From positions 6,922,501 to 6,986,500 of the forward strand of contig NC_092571.1 in assembly GCF_037975245.1 (NCBI RefSeq): a stretch of DNA of 64,000 nt, read 5' to 3'. Shown piece by piece: positions 53,915 through 64,000 of the stretch (position 1 is its first letter; each line of letters opens with the position of its first letter). The translations under genes and the position numbers were made by a program. Under the pieces are notes generated by a model. The model worked only from the letters and a program-made list of their open reading frames with translations. It had not been told where the DNA came from and ran no database searches. Source of the stretch: Apostichopus japonicus (taxonomy: Eukaryota; Echinodermata; Holothuroidea; Aspidochirotida; Stichopodidae).

Positions 53915-55317
53915 TTATTCTTCCACTGCTTCAAATGGATCAGAATCGTCATCACCTGTGGGAGATATGTCAGCTTTTACTCCTAGGGAGGGTAATACTG
54001 TATCTGTCCATTCTAAGTCCAGGACGTCAACATCATCGGCATCATATTTCTCCTCATCAACCACTCTTCTCTCAGATATTTTTGAATCTCCTCTCCCAGA
54101 CACCTCTGTACATCCATCCCTCACTTCCTCTTCCTCGGTTGCAGGGCCCTGATCAGTCTCGACAGTCACAGGCCTCTTCAATTTTTTTTCTACTTTGGTT
54201 TCACCAAGAAGCTTTCTCTTGACACTAAACTTCTTTCTCTTTGTTTTGTGGAGACCTGAAGCATCAACACTCTCCTCATTTGCATCCACTGCATATTTAG
54301 TAGTATCCTTGTAACTATCTTTACTGGCAGTCGTCATATCTCCTTGTTTGATTCCCTGATCATATTCTTTGTGATCTTCATTATGCATTTCAATGTCATT
54401 TGGACTGGCAGACCTATTATTATCTTTCTGGGTTTTAACCTCCATGTCCTTGTTACATGTGGCAGCCTGCACAGGAGCTAAAAATGCCGCCTTTGGTTTA
54501 CCTTTTGGTGCAGAAAACTTTGCTTTCTTTTGCAGACTAGGTTTTTGTCCTATTACTTTCTGGTCATGGGGTTGTGATTTAGAGATAGGTTCAGCAATCT
54601 GCTTCTTTGCTTTTTCATCTTTCTCTGTCTTCTTCTTCTCTTTTCTTTCTTTCACCTGCTGCTTCTTTAGTTCTCTTGTTTTCCTCTTTTCTTCTTTCTC
54701 TTTCATTTCCTGTTCCTTCTTCTCCTTCTTCATCTCCCTCTCCTTCTGTTTCCTGGCCTTCTCTTCCAGTGCCTTCTGTTTCTTGTCTTTTCTCTCTCGT
54801 TGTCTCTGGATCTTTTCTGTTTTAGACGTTCCTTCACCCTGCTCTTGTACTCCTGTGTCATCATTCCTGTTACTACTGACATGTATTTTCATTTCATTGG
54901 ATTCATTTTCATCGAGCACGATAGGATCTATGTTAGATGTTTCCTTATCACACTCTACAGTAACATCTTCCTCTTCCTGTCCTCCTTCATTCAGGTGTGT
55001 CACGGCAACCATGTTTGTATCCTCAGCAACCGTACTAGCAATCTCTGTAGTTGTAGCTTCATCTTCAATAGCTTCACACACCTCCTCAATCTCATTTTCT
55101 TCACCATGTAATACCTCTCCATCCTCCTCCCCACTGTTGGTCATGGCTGTCTCATCCAATTTCTTGTTTTTCCCTTTTTTCTTTCTATCTGCATCATGTC
55201 TCATCCCCTTCTTTGACTTGTGGTTCTTCTTTTGTTTTTTGTGCTTCTTTCTCGTTCCACGGTCATCTACATTTCCTGTTTTTCTTTTACATCCATGCTT
55301 TTTCTCTTTATGGTCAT
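53915..55317 (-). CDS. Terminal exon of a lysine/glutamate-rich protein, unidentified
   Basis: It encodes 466 residues plus a TAA stop. The 5' border is a clear acceptor (pyrimidine-rich, ...TTTTGTATCCAG at 55318) and the incoming intron is phase 1, matching the exon at 59017. Residues 9-53 are dense in Lys/Arg (for example TRKKHKKQKKNHKSKK) and look like nuclear or nucleolar localisation signals. Residues 60-165 are acidic. Residues 166-240 are a continuous Lys/Glu/Arg helix (coiled coil or single alpha helix). The C terminus is strongly acidic and ends DPFEAVEE. I do not recognise the family; a nuclear or nucleolar role is inferred from composition only. Seen on the minus strand, the open frame runs upstream through the intron into the 63-bp satellite, so retention of this intron would not introduce a stop at once. 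Composition clearly separates it from flanking repeats. Confidence 0.8.
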
Positions 55318-55389
55318 CTGGATACAAAAACACCACAAACAAACATTTCAAAATGAGAGAGATGAAAGAAACAATTGGTTCAGAAGGTA

Positions 55390-56838
55390 ATACTAAATGT
55401 AATTCAGAGATGTAGGTAGGCCTACACTCAGTCCAGCATGTATACATACAACATACTAAATGTAATTCAAAGGTGTAGGTGAGCCTACACTCAGTCCAGT
55501 ATGTATACATACAACATACTAAATGCATATCAGAGATGTAGGTAGGCCTACACTCAGTCCAGCATGTATACATACAACATACTAAATGTAATTCAAAGGT
55601 GTAGGTGAGCCTACACTCAGTCCAGTATGTATACATACAACATACTAAATGCATATCAGAGATGTAGGTAGGCCTACACTCAGTCCAGTATGTATACATA
55701 CAACATACTAAATGTAATTCAAAGGTGTAGGTGAGCCTACACTCAGTCCAGTATGTATACATACAACATACTAAATGCATTTCAGAGATGTAGGTAGGCC
55801 TACACTCAGTCCAGTATGTATACATACAACATACTAAATGCATTTCAGAGATGTAGGTAGGCCTACACTCAGTCCAGTATGTATACATTCAACATACTAA
55901 ATGCATATCAGAGATGTAGGTAGGCCTACACTCAGTCCAGTATGTATACATACAACATACTAAATGCATTTCAGAGATGTAGGTAGGCCTACACTCAGTC
56001 CAGTATGTATACATTCAACATACTAAATGCATTTCAGAGATGTAGGTAGGCCTACACTCAGTCCAGTATGTATACATTCAACATACTAAATGCATATCAG
56101 AGATGTAGGTAGGCCTACACTCAGTCCAGTATGTATACATACAACATACTAAATGTAATTCAGAGATGTAGGTAGGCCTACACTCAGTCCAGTATGTATA
56201 CATACAACATACTAAATGCATTTCAGAGATGTAGGTAGGCCTACACTCAGTCCAGTATGTATACATACAACATACTAAATGCATTTCAGAGATGTAGGTA
56301 GGCCTACACTCAGTCCAGTATGTATACATACAACATACTAAATGCATTTCAGAGATGTAGGTAGGCCTACACTCAGTCCAGTATGTATACATACAACATA
56401 CTAAATGCATTTCAGAGATGTAGGTAGGCCTACACTCAGTCCAGTATGTATACATACAACATACTAAATGCAATTCAGAGATGTAGGTAGGCCTACACTC
56501 AGTCCAGTATGTATACATACAACATACTAAATGCATTTCAGAGATGTAGGTAGGCCTACACTCAGTCCAGGATGTATACATACAACATACTAAATGCATT
56601 TCAGAGATGTAGGTAGGCCTACACTCAGTCCAGTATGTATACATACAACATACTAAATGCATTTCAGAGATGTAGGTAGGCCTACACTCAGTCAAGTATG
56701 TATACATACAACATACTAAATGCATTTCAGAGATGTAGGTAGGCCTACACTCAGTCCAGTATGTATACATACAACATACTAAATGCATTTCAGAGATGTA
56801 GGTAGGCCTACACTCAGTCCAGTATATATACATACAAC
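55390..56838 (-). repeat. 63-bp satellite, 23 copies, in an intron
   Basis: Units contain CATACTAAATGCATTTCAGA, then GATGTAGGTAGGCCTACACT and CAGTCCAGTATGTATACATA. The total of about 1449 bp equals 23 units. Because 63 is a multiple of three, the minus strand stays open for long runs and would read as repeats of 21 residues (MYTYWTECRPTYISEMHLVCC split as MYTYWTECRP and TYISEMHLVCC). Near the gene-proximal end two variants alternate (AATTCAAAGGTGTAGGTGAG and ATATCAGAGATGTAGGTAGG), a higher-order 126-bp unit. It lies between the 159-bp exon and the last exon, so it is intronic. Confidence 0.93.
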
Positions 56839-57508
56839 CTTCCTACTGAATGACAGCATTACCATTCCTTGAAACTGCAACATCACTGCTCATGACATGA
56901 CAAAATGGAGATATTTGTAGATACAGCAGAGTTTGAAATTACACATAAACTAGTACCCCAGAGTATATGGAGTATGAAGTTCCTGATATGAGTCTTGACA
57001 TATAGATCGTCTGTCTATTAGGATAACTCTGTTGAGTGTTCAGTATTGTGTCCCTCATTTACCTGTGTTATCTCTTTATGTCGAGTTATCTTCTAGACTA
57101 TTACATATTGATCTATATATAATAATACTGATATAACAATACCACGGACAGATCTAATAATGACTGAGTGTTATTTAGTACCTGCTACTAATAGCTGATT
57201 CATATCTTCTGTGGTTGTCTCTCTCATAGCCATTACATATTGATCTATATATAATAGTATTGATATAATAATACAACAGACATATTTGATAACGACCGAG
57301 TGTTATTTATAATAGCTGATTCATATCTTCTGTGGTTGTCTCTTTCATAGCCATTACATATTGATCTATATATAATAATATTGATAAAATTTATACGACA
57401 GACAGATTTGATAATGACTAAGCGTTATTTAGTACCTGCTACTAATAGCTGATTCATATCTTCGGTGGTTGTCTCTTTCATAGCCATTACATATTGATCT
57501 ATATATAA

Positions 57509-58818
57509 ATTGTATTCGGACTTATCTAGATAATGGTGAGAATGTGTTGGGTCTTTATCTAGATCTCAAGAAAGCCTTTGACACTGTCGACCACAAAATT
57601 CTCCTTGCCAAGTTATACAGTTACGGTATTCGAGGTAAAGCTTTCGATGTTATGCATAGTTACTTATCTAACAGGAAGCAATTGATGTATGTTAACAGTA
57701 CTTATTCTACGTGTTCCAATGTTAATATCGGTGTGCCTCAGGGATCTGTTTTAGGACCGCTGTTTTTCTTAATCTATGTAAACGATATTAAAAATGTTGT
57801 ACCTGACGAGTCCTTAAGACTTTTTGCTGATGACACCAACGTTTTTGTCCACGACAAACTGTACCAATATCGTGCTTAAAGCACAATCAACGTTAAGCAG
57901 TCTCAAAAATTGGTTTGATGCGAACAGACTTACCTTGCATCTTGGGAAAACTAACTTTACTATTTTTCATGCCAAAGATAATGTTTCTCATTCGTGTCCA
58001 GAGCATTTTGTATTGAATAATACTCATATTTGTAAAACAGATTGCGTCAAATATCTTGGCCTTATGATTGATGATAAATTGTCATTCAAGCAACATATCG
58101 ATGACCTTTGTAATAGTCTTGTTAAGTTTAATGGCATTTTCTATAGCCTCAGGGATTCGCTCACTCCCTCTGTAGCTATTCAGCTTTACTATTCACTGGT
58201 GTGTTCTAAGATTTCTTACGGTGCTGAAATTTATGGCATGGCTAAAGCTACCATACTTAAGCCTTTACAAATCCTCCAAAATAGAATGTTAAAAACCATT
58301 ACTTTTAAACATCGACATAATCCTACCAGTACTTTGCACAAAGACCTTGGTATTCTTAAGGTCAGCGACATTCATGTTCTCAAGATGTGTTCTTTTATTT
58401 ATAAGTATATCAACAATATTCTCCCCCATGTCTTTAGTGATATTGTTATTCGTAACAGTACGAGGAATAATTACCCATTTTTCTGTTAGCAGACATCACT
58501 CGAAACACGGTAAATTACTCTTGAACAACTACTGCTATAAAACCTGGAAAGTGCTTCCAAATGATATAAAAACTGTTAAATCTTATGTAACGTTTAAGCG
58601 AAAACTTAAAGCCCACCTAATTGAAAACTACGCTGACTGAGTATTGATTATCTCATGTTTATTTATCTCTACTCTTAATTGTTACCTTCTTTCTTTGTTG
58701 TTTTGTTATTTTTGGTCGCTAGCTCGATAAAATACTATTGTTTTTCTAGTGTCCTGTTTATACTATACCACTTTGTTCTACTGTTCTTATGTATAGACGA
58801 AATAAATGAAATGAAATG
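57509..58818 (+). mobile_element. 5'-truncated CR1/Jockey-type LINE
   Basis: It retains part of the reverse transcriptase domain and the region downstream of it, and ends in an AAATGA-type repeat tail (about 58799-58822), as is usual for this LINE group. It inserted in the fourth unit of the exon-end array: unit sequence stops at ATCTATATATAA and resumes with AATAATATTG on the far side. No convincing target duplication can be separated from the AT-rich target. Its orientation is opposite to the host gene. Family placement rests on the protein motifs. Confidence 0.88.
57544..58640 (+). pseudogene. LINE reverse transcriptase remnant, two frameshifts
   Basis: Three overlapping frames together follow a LINE reverse transcriptase. 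The first (57544-57879) contains LDLKKAFDTVDH, a PQGSVLGPLFFLIYVND block and the catalytic FADD motif. The second (57824-58489) has thumb-region motifs such as KYLGLMIDDKLSF and LYYSLVCSKISYG. The third (58347-58640) ends with the typical C-terminal block TWKVLPNDIK ... FKRKLKAHL. Frame changes fall near 57855-57875 and 58470-58495. The N-terminal endonuclease and first RT blocks are missing, so the copy is dead. In an intact element this enzyme copies the LINE RNA at the target site. Confidence 0.9.
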
Positions 58819-59016
58819 AAATAATAATATTGATATAATAATACAACAGACAGATTTGGTAATGACTGAGTGTTATTTAGTACCTGCTACTAATAGCTGA
58901 TTCATATCTTCGGTGGTTGTCTCCCTCATAGCCATTACATATTGATCTATATTATAATATTAATATAATCATACCGCAGATAGATTTGATAACGACCAAG
59001 TGTTTTAATTTAGTAC

Positions 59017-59175
59017 CTGCTACTAATAGCTGAGTCATATCTTCTGTGGTTGTCTCTCTCATAGCCTCAACTGCCTCTGATATCCAGCCGTCTGTTTCAT
59101 GCTCCAATTCTTTCATGTCCTCCGAGCTCAATATGCTACACAAGATGTCTTCGCTCACCTCAGAGTCATCCAGTT
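59017..59175 (-). CDS. Internal exon (159 bp) of the minus-strand gene
   Basis: The acceptor is a pyrimidine-rich stretch ending TTGACAG and the donor is GCAG/GTACTAA. Both borders are phase 1, so the exon is symmetric and adds 53 codons. It encodes an acidic, helix-prone segment, LDDSEVSEDILCSILSSED followed by MKELEHETDGWISEAVEAM and RETTTEDMTQLLVA. Spliced to the exon at 53915-55317 it reads on without a stop (junction codon GAT, Asp). The last ~50 nt and its donor have been copied into the tandem array 57101-58933. Function unknown. Confidence 0.75.
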
Positions 59176-61158
59176 CTGTCAATTTGGGAAAGAATATGAA
59201 TAAAAAGCATAGCAGGGAGGGTTGTAGATACTGTGTTTTGCCGGTGGGCCATGAAAAGTTATTGATGATTGAACTACCCTGAGTTAAAACTCATTTCCTT
59301 TTGTGTTTTCTAAAGACTTTCAACTCTAGCCTCTCTTGAGATAAGCTTGCAGATTCATTCCCTAGAGACTTTTGGAGACTAACGTAGTGGCTCTTTGATC
59401 ATTTACTGGTGGACACGATGAAAGCAAGGAAAACATTCACAGAGAGTTCCCGATGGTCATAGCTGTTTATTATATATTGTGTCCGAGTAATCTTTGGAAT
59501 TGAGACAGGGGATCAACTTTGATCAGTCTGAGTGAATTGTTGATTTTATGATCCTTTATAAACCAAACTTGGAGGCGATGCTTAATGGTCAAGTTTGGCA
59601 GTCAGAACTGTCAGTGTAAGCAATTAATGTATCTAACAAAAGTGTTTGGGTTAGATAAGAAGGATCAATTGGAGAATATTTTGATGGTCACAAAAGACAT
59701 AACTTTCCTCCTTATTTGTTGAAAATAGTCAAGTGACCAATGCATTATTTTATTGTTACTTATATTAGTCTGGAGGTCAGTTGGAGAGATTATTGATGAC
59801 CCTGGTACAGGTCACTCGGTCAACCTTTATACATTCAAATTGTACTATACTACCTGTACAAAGATTGCTATTGCAACTGGCATGTACAATATCTCACGTA
59901 CACCCTCAGATCCCATTTCCTGTTTGTCACAACTTTGAATCCACAGAATTTGAAAGGAAAACCTTACACTTACCAATCTTGAATTATATTTATTCACCCA
60001 TTTTTGTAATGTTTTGGAGTATCATTGATAATTCTACAGCTATAGTTATCTAGCAAAAGGCAGCACATGGTTACGATGTACTTTGGCAAAAACTTTTCAA
60101 TACTAAGGTGTAAAACTTCAACCAAATGAAACTATTATGTCAATTTGAAACATATCATATGCAAGAATTTCTAATGGTTACTCCTGCAAGGGAACATTTC
60201 ACCATAACTTCCATATATGGCTAATGTTTTACTTGTTTAACCAAGAATCACAGTAAATATCCTTGAAGGGAACCTTTCTAAGATAACAGACCAACTGATA
60301 TCCTGTGTTTACAACCTAAACTGTAAACACAGTGTTTAGATCAGGGTTGTTTAGGGAGTGATATATTTGTCAAGCTTACAAAAGATTTCTAGTTCACTTC
60401 CTTTCACTTTGATAGTTCCTGTTCCTACTAAAGTGGTTGTTAAGTATCATTTAAATAAGAAAAGAATAAAGCAACAAGTAAACTGAGCTAAGTTGAAGAT
60501 CAAACATTAAACACTACTATAAATCAATCACATCTGATTTGAATACACATTTTAAGTTCACATAAACTAGGACTGTCTTTGGCCAAAGGTTTCTAACTCT
60601 GAAAGGTGAAAGCTGACTGATTTTTATTGATTGATTTAATCAAACCGATAGGTACTTATCAACTATGCTCAATACTTCTGCTTGCCACACTTCCAAAGCA
60701 GCTCAGTAGAGTTTTGATCAGTTTAGTGTGAAGCAGTGAAAGAGGGTCTGAATAGTAAGCTTAGCTATAGATTGGATTGATATATTAGGTTGATCAGTTC
60801 AGTGTGAAGCAGTGTAAGAGGATCTGAATGGTATGCTATAGATTAGATTGATGTATTACAGTTAAGCGTGAAGCAGTGTAAGAGATTGATATATTAGGCT
60901 GTGAACTAATGATGGATGAGATATCCAATGACAATGTTAGTGCAATCACCATTCTAGCTTCTTCTCTATATTAGCGTAACAGTTTACTCAAAACATTATA
61001 ACATTTCTGGCTGCTGTGTTTGATATGGTTTCCAGAACAAGACTTCATTTATATAGGTCAAAGCGGGGCACATACAGTACATGTTCTCTGTCTCACAATA
61101 ACAGAGCTATAAATAATGTGGAGAATAACCCAAATAAAAAAAAAATAAAAAAATGTAC
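59176..61158 (-). other. Intron of the minus-strand gene
   Basis: About 2 kb of AT-rich sequence with one diverged repeat: units starting near 60715, 60791 and 60859 share GTGAAGCAGTGTAAGAG and GATTGATATATTAGG. Frames on the plus strand (59046, 59753 and 59781) are antisense or chance. A further small exon cannot be excluded. Confidence 0.5.
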
Positions 61159-61237
61159 CTTGCAAAGAACAATCTCTACTCTGTTTTGTCCAAACTCCTT
61201 TAAAGGTCTTGCTGAAGCCAAACGTGTCTATTCTTTC
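61159..61237 (-). CDS. Internal exon (79 bp) of the minus-strand gene
   Basis: On the minus strand a strong acceptor (TTGGATGTCTCTTTCAG) precedes GAAAGAATAGAC, and the exon ends CAAG before the donor GTACAT. Read in phase 0 it gives ERIDTFGFSKTF then KGVWTKQSRDCSLQ plus one base. That base completes GAA (Glu) with the phase-1 acceptor of the 159-bp exon. The matching phase is the main support for one transcript of at least three exons and 546 residues. No family was recognised from the peptide. Confidence 0.6.
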
Positions 61238-61659
61238 CTGAAAGAGACATCCAAAACAGCATTATATTGTAACAAATCAATTGGACAATACCTGAATATG
61301 ACTAAAAATGTATTACAGGCAGTAGGCATAAACTAGACAATTCACCTGATCCTTTGATCTTTGCAGGGAATAATGATTTAACATCAAATAGTAGAATGCT
61401 ATAAAAATGGTCAAAATGCTACACATGAGAATGGTCAATATTTATTTGTGTAGTGATCTGGTAATTTCATACTGCAATCTGGTAAAGAATGAAAAGCTTA
61501 TGATAACTCAGAACCTTATTTTTTTTTCATCAGAAAAACAAAAAATATAGACCTAAACACTATTTAAGTTATTTACTGTATTGGCAAACAAAAACAGTGC
61601 AACTATTTTTTTCTTCTTAAAACAGTGAAACTGACTACAACAATCTCACAAGTTATTGA
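61238..61659 (-). other. Intron of the minus-strand gene, 5' side
   Basis: AT-rich with poly-A and poly-T tracts. No further exon identified. Confidence 0.4.
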
Positions 61660-63301
61660 TGTAGTGAAGTGAAATTTTGTAGTGTACACCCGTTCAGTAT
61701 TTGCATGTCTTACGTAATAGTTCGTAATAGCCAGTTTGTAGCGTTAGTTGTTTCCACGTGTGTATTCTTCAGTTCTGGATACGTTGTTGTATGGCGAACA
61801 TCGTCCCTGCAGAGCTCCGGGGCATCGCCTCGTTATCCCTTTGTAATTCCATAATTTTTACTTAATCTTGGGTCGTCAATAGCCCAGATTTACCTGTATC
61901 TTTTACTACTTGGAGTCAGGAAGGAGATGTCACCCTTCTTAGAGGCAGGATGCCTCAGGTTTTTGGATGGTTTGACTTCTGGCTCGAAGTCGCTGGTTAC
62001 CAAGATGGCGGATCATACCAACCTCTATAGCGAGCTGGCTAGAGTTAGCGTTGATGAGTCTTGATGTCCGCGAGCTTCCTGTACCGCGAGCGAAGAGTCT
62101 CCTTCGTCTTGTTATTCGCGAGCGAGCTGACCCCAGTATAGTAAGGGATTAAGTAATACATATTATTATTGTGTTTAAATGCCGTACGTACCCTTATTGT
62201 TGTTTAATTGAATCGTAGTTTTGAATGTTGCTCCATTGGCTAGGTTGTACTTCACTGTACAGAGTACGTATGATAGGTGGTGTTTTGGACCTTGGTCTTA
62301 TGGTTTTATAGCGTGCGTTGTGTACACTGTGTTGATCAGTGGTTGTGTATCGTTAAGCACATGGGTGCTAGTAGTATTGTGTACCTTTATACTGTAGAGT
62401 GACAGTACCGGAGTTTAAGTATACTGTAGAGTGACAGTAACGGTTAGGTTGAGTTTATATTCAGAAAGTTATTAACAGTTATGTGTATTGTACTGTATTG
62501 ACAGTTGAGTTGTATTGAGAGATTATTTTACTGTACCTGTATTTTATTGTACTACTCGCAGTGTAAAGAGTGTACGTATTTGTATTTTGTATCTTGTATC
62601 TTGAACATATTGTTACTGTTGGTCACTACAGAGTTGTCTCAAGAGCTTGTCCTTCTAATCTTAGCCTTTATGGATAGCTATGGAGTGCCAAGTCTCTTGA
62701 GAGTTTGTGGGTTCAGGAGGTGTAAATTCCTGCTGTCTAGGAACAGTTTAGGTGAAATGGCCTATAATGAGTTGCAGCGGCATGTGTTGCCCTGACCATT
62801 ATGAAGGTGTCAAAATTCCTCGCCTGTTGGCAAACGTTTATTATTATTTATGCAGTTTATTTCATAATGTTCATTTTACATTATTCTTTATACACACTTA
62901 TACATTTTTTATACTGTATTGTACAAGTGCAATGTCGTATTGCAGGATACTATTATTGAGTCTTTAATTGTATTTGTGTATTAATATGTCACAGTTTGGG
63001 CATAGGTTCTGTGCATTTTTCGTAGTATTGAGTATAGGTTTTTCCCCGAATTAAGACAGAGTTTAAATAAGAGTAAAGAGACCCTTAAGCCATTTATTAT
63101 ATAAAGCCATTTTATATTGTCATGTGTCATGACTTATTGTTCATTTGTATATTTTCATTTTCATATTGTGTAGAGTATTGCAATAAAAGTCAGCCGTTGT
63201 TTCAACGCAAGAACACTCTTGCCTCCTCATTGATAACTTATGAGTTCGAAGCGTAGGACCCTAAATCCGGTAATTTCCCCCGCTATCCGCGGTTCGCTTC
63301 A
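61660..63301 (+). mobile_element. Probable solo LTR of a retrotransposon
   Basis: It begins TGTAGTGAAGTG and ends CGCTTCA. TTGA flanks both sides (61656-61659 and 63302-63305; ATTGA if the last A is shared). Towards the right end it has TATATAAAGCC (about 63099), the poly(A) signal AATAAA (about 63182), then a GTTGTTTCAACGC... stretch with GAACACTCTTGCCTCC, the usual promoter, R and U5 layout of Ty3/gypsy-like LTRs. No internal gag-pol and no second LTR are in the window. Its length of 1642 bp is long but acceptable for an LTR. Confidence 0.55.
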
Positions 63302-63305
63302 TTGA

Positions 63306-64000
63306 CAGGTTGATTTGAAAGATGACTAGATATTAAATACATATTTGTATAAGGTTACAGACACTCTTGAGTGATGAGAGAATCAAGGCCAGCAATATGT
63401 AGGTGTTACTTTTAAGGTTCTTTAGTGTTTTTGAACGGCAACAGTGCAAAGATACAATAGATTATCAAACACAGTTTATCAGTATATAGGATAGGATGAG
63501 TTGTTTGATATGAATGCTGATGCAAGCTCAGGTAATCATGTAGAAATCACATTTTGTGCAGCAGTTTTGAGGTATGAACTTTTTCTGATATAATATCATA
63601 GTTATTAATAATGAAACTCTGACAATTATAGAACTGCCTGTTGTTTATTTATTGCAAGTAAATTGATCTTTGGTTGGTAAAATCTTAGTCTATTTAATGA
63701 TTGTTGCCTATTGAGGAAAGCATGAAACCTTGTTAAGTTTAACATATAAAGCATTTTATTCAAACCATTTCACATTCAATGCTTTTCACAACATTAACAC
63801 TGTACACAGTGTTCCTTAGATGAAGGCTATGGATAGGGGCAGAAATCTGAATCACAAAAGTAGAATTTAACCAGTGGAGGAACAGATAACAATACACCAG
63901 CATATTTCATGACAGTATTGGTTAATTGTCAACAGTACTTCTACATAACTATGTATTAAGAAAGGATCCAGGTGAAATGGTCACAACTGGAGTGTCACAT
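63306..64000. other. Gene-free stretch at the window edge
   Basis: No exon recognised on either strand. The upstream part of the minus-strand gene would have to pass through or beyond here. Confidence 0.4.

Larger units (their letters stand above)
57101..59066 (-). repeat. ~130-bp tandem array carrying copies of an exon end and its splice donor
   Basis: Five units start at the motif TTACATATTGATCTATAT (57101, 57234, 57354, 57487 and about 58934). On the minus strand each holds about 50 nt of the 3' end of the 159-bp exon (encoding RETTTEDMNQLLVA), followed by the donor CAG/GTACTAAAT and about 80 bp of intron. The last unit contains the real exon end. Unit 2 (57234-57353) has lost the donor by a 12-bp deletion. 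Unit 4 is split by a LINE insertion (57509-58818). Confidence 0.82.

Noticed and set aside
54393-55415. 340-residue open frame on the plus strand
   Set aside because: It is the antisense of the lysine/glutamate-rich exon. Its Ser/Phe/Leu-rich composition follows from that, and it has no independent support.
56078-56833. 251-residue minus-strand frame made only of repeats
   Set aside because: It is the 63-bp satellite read in an open frame. There is no start context or non-repeat sequence to support a gene.

Overview
The window reads as nuclear DNA of an animal, most likely a marine invertebrate deuterostome such as an echinoderm; the organism is inferred, not proven. It is AT-rich with no bacterial-style gene packing. 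It has spliced exons with canonical AG/GT borders, many short non-autonomous DNA transposons, microsatellites, long G/C homopolymers, and a recurring palindrome TAGGCCTA that I associate with such genomes.

The first 53 kb contain no gene I can support. The layout is a mosaic of repeats. (i) Non-autonomous hAT-like elements have recognisable terminal inverted repeats (TIRs) and target site duplications (TSDs). Those with 8-bp TSDs start at 7945, 15069, 25272, 26947, 28202, 38211, 51320 and probably 40719; one at 12149 has lost its TSD. A second group with 5-bp TSDs starts at 21191, 38615 and 50628. (ii) Other inverted-repeat elements are a TTAA-flanked pair (2985 and 50116), a Mutator-like element with a 9-bp TSD (34761) and two fold-back palindromes (3771-4022 and 30317-30506). 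(iii) Tandem arrays include a GATATC-rich field (6.5-7.3 kb), a 37-bp minisatellite (23.5-24.4 kb) and long TA runs (40.6, 42.5 and 43.0 kb). (iv) There are also a tRNA-like SINE head and several old dispersed repeats.

From 53.9 kb to at least 61.2 kb lies one split gene on the minus strand. Three exons (61159-61237, 59017-59175, 53915-55317) join in a consistent reading frame and give 546 residues. The C-terminal part is a lysine- and glutamate-rich, probably nuclear or nucleolar protein that I could not name. Its introns are packed with repeats: a 23-copy 63-bp satellite, a tandem array that repeatedly copies the 3' end and splice donor of the 159-bp exon, a broken CR1/Jockey-type LINE inside that array, and a probable solo LTR at 61660-63301. 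The 5' part of the gene must lie beyond the window or in exons too small to see.

The most notable signals are a roughly 100-bp GC-rich core shared by transposons with different TIRs and TSD lengths, the exon-end tandem array carrying decoy splice donors, and the 63-bp satellite that stays in frame with the gene's last exon.
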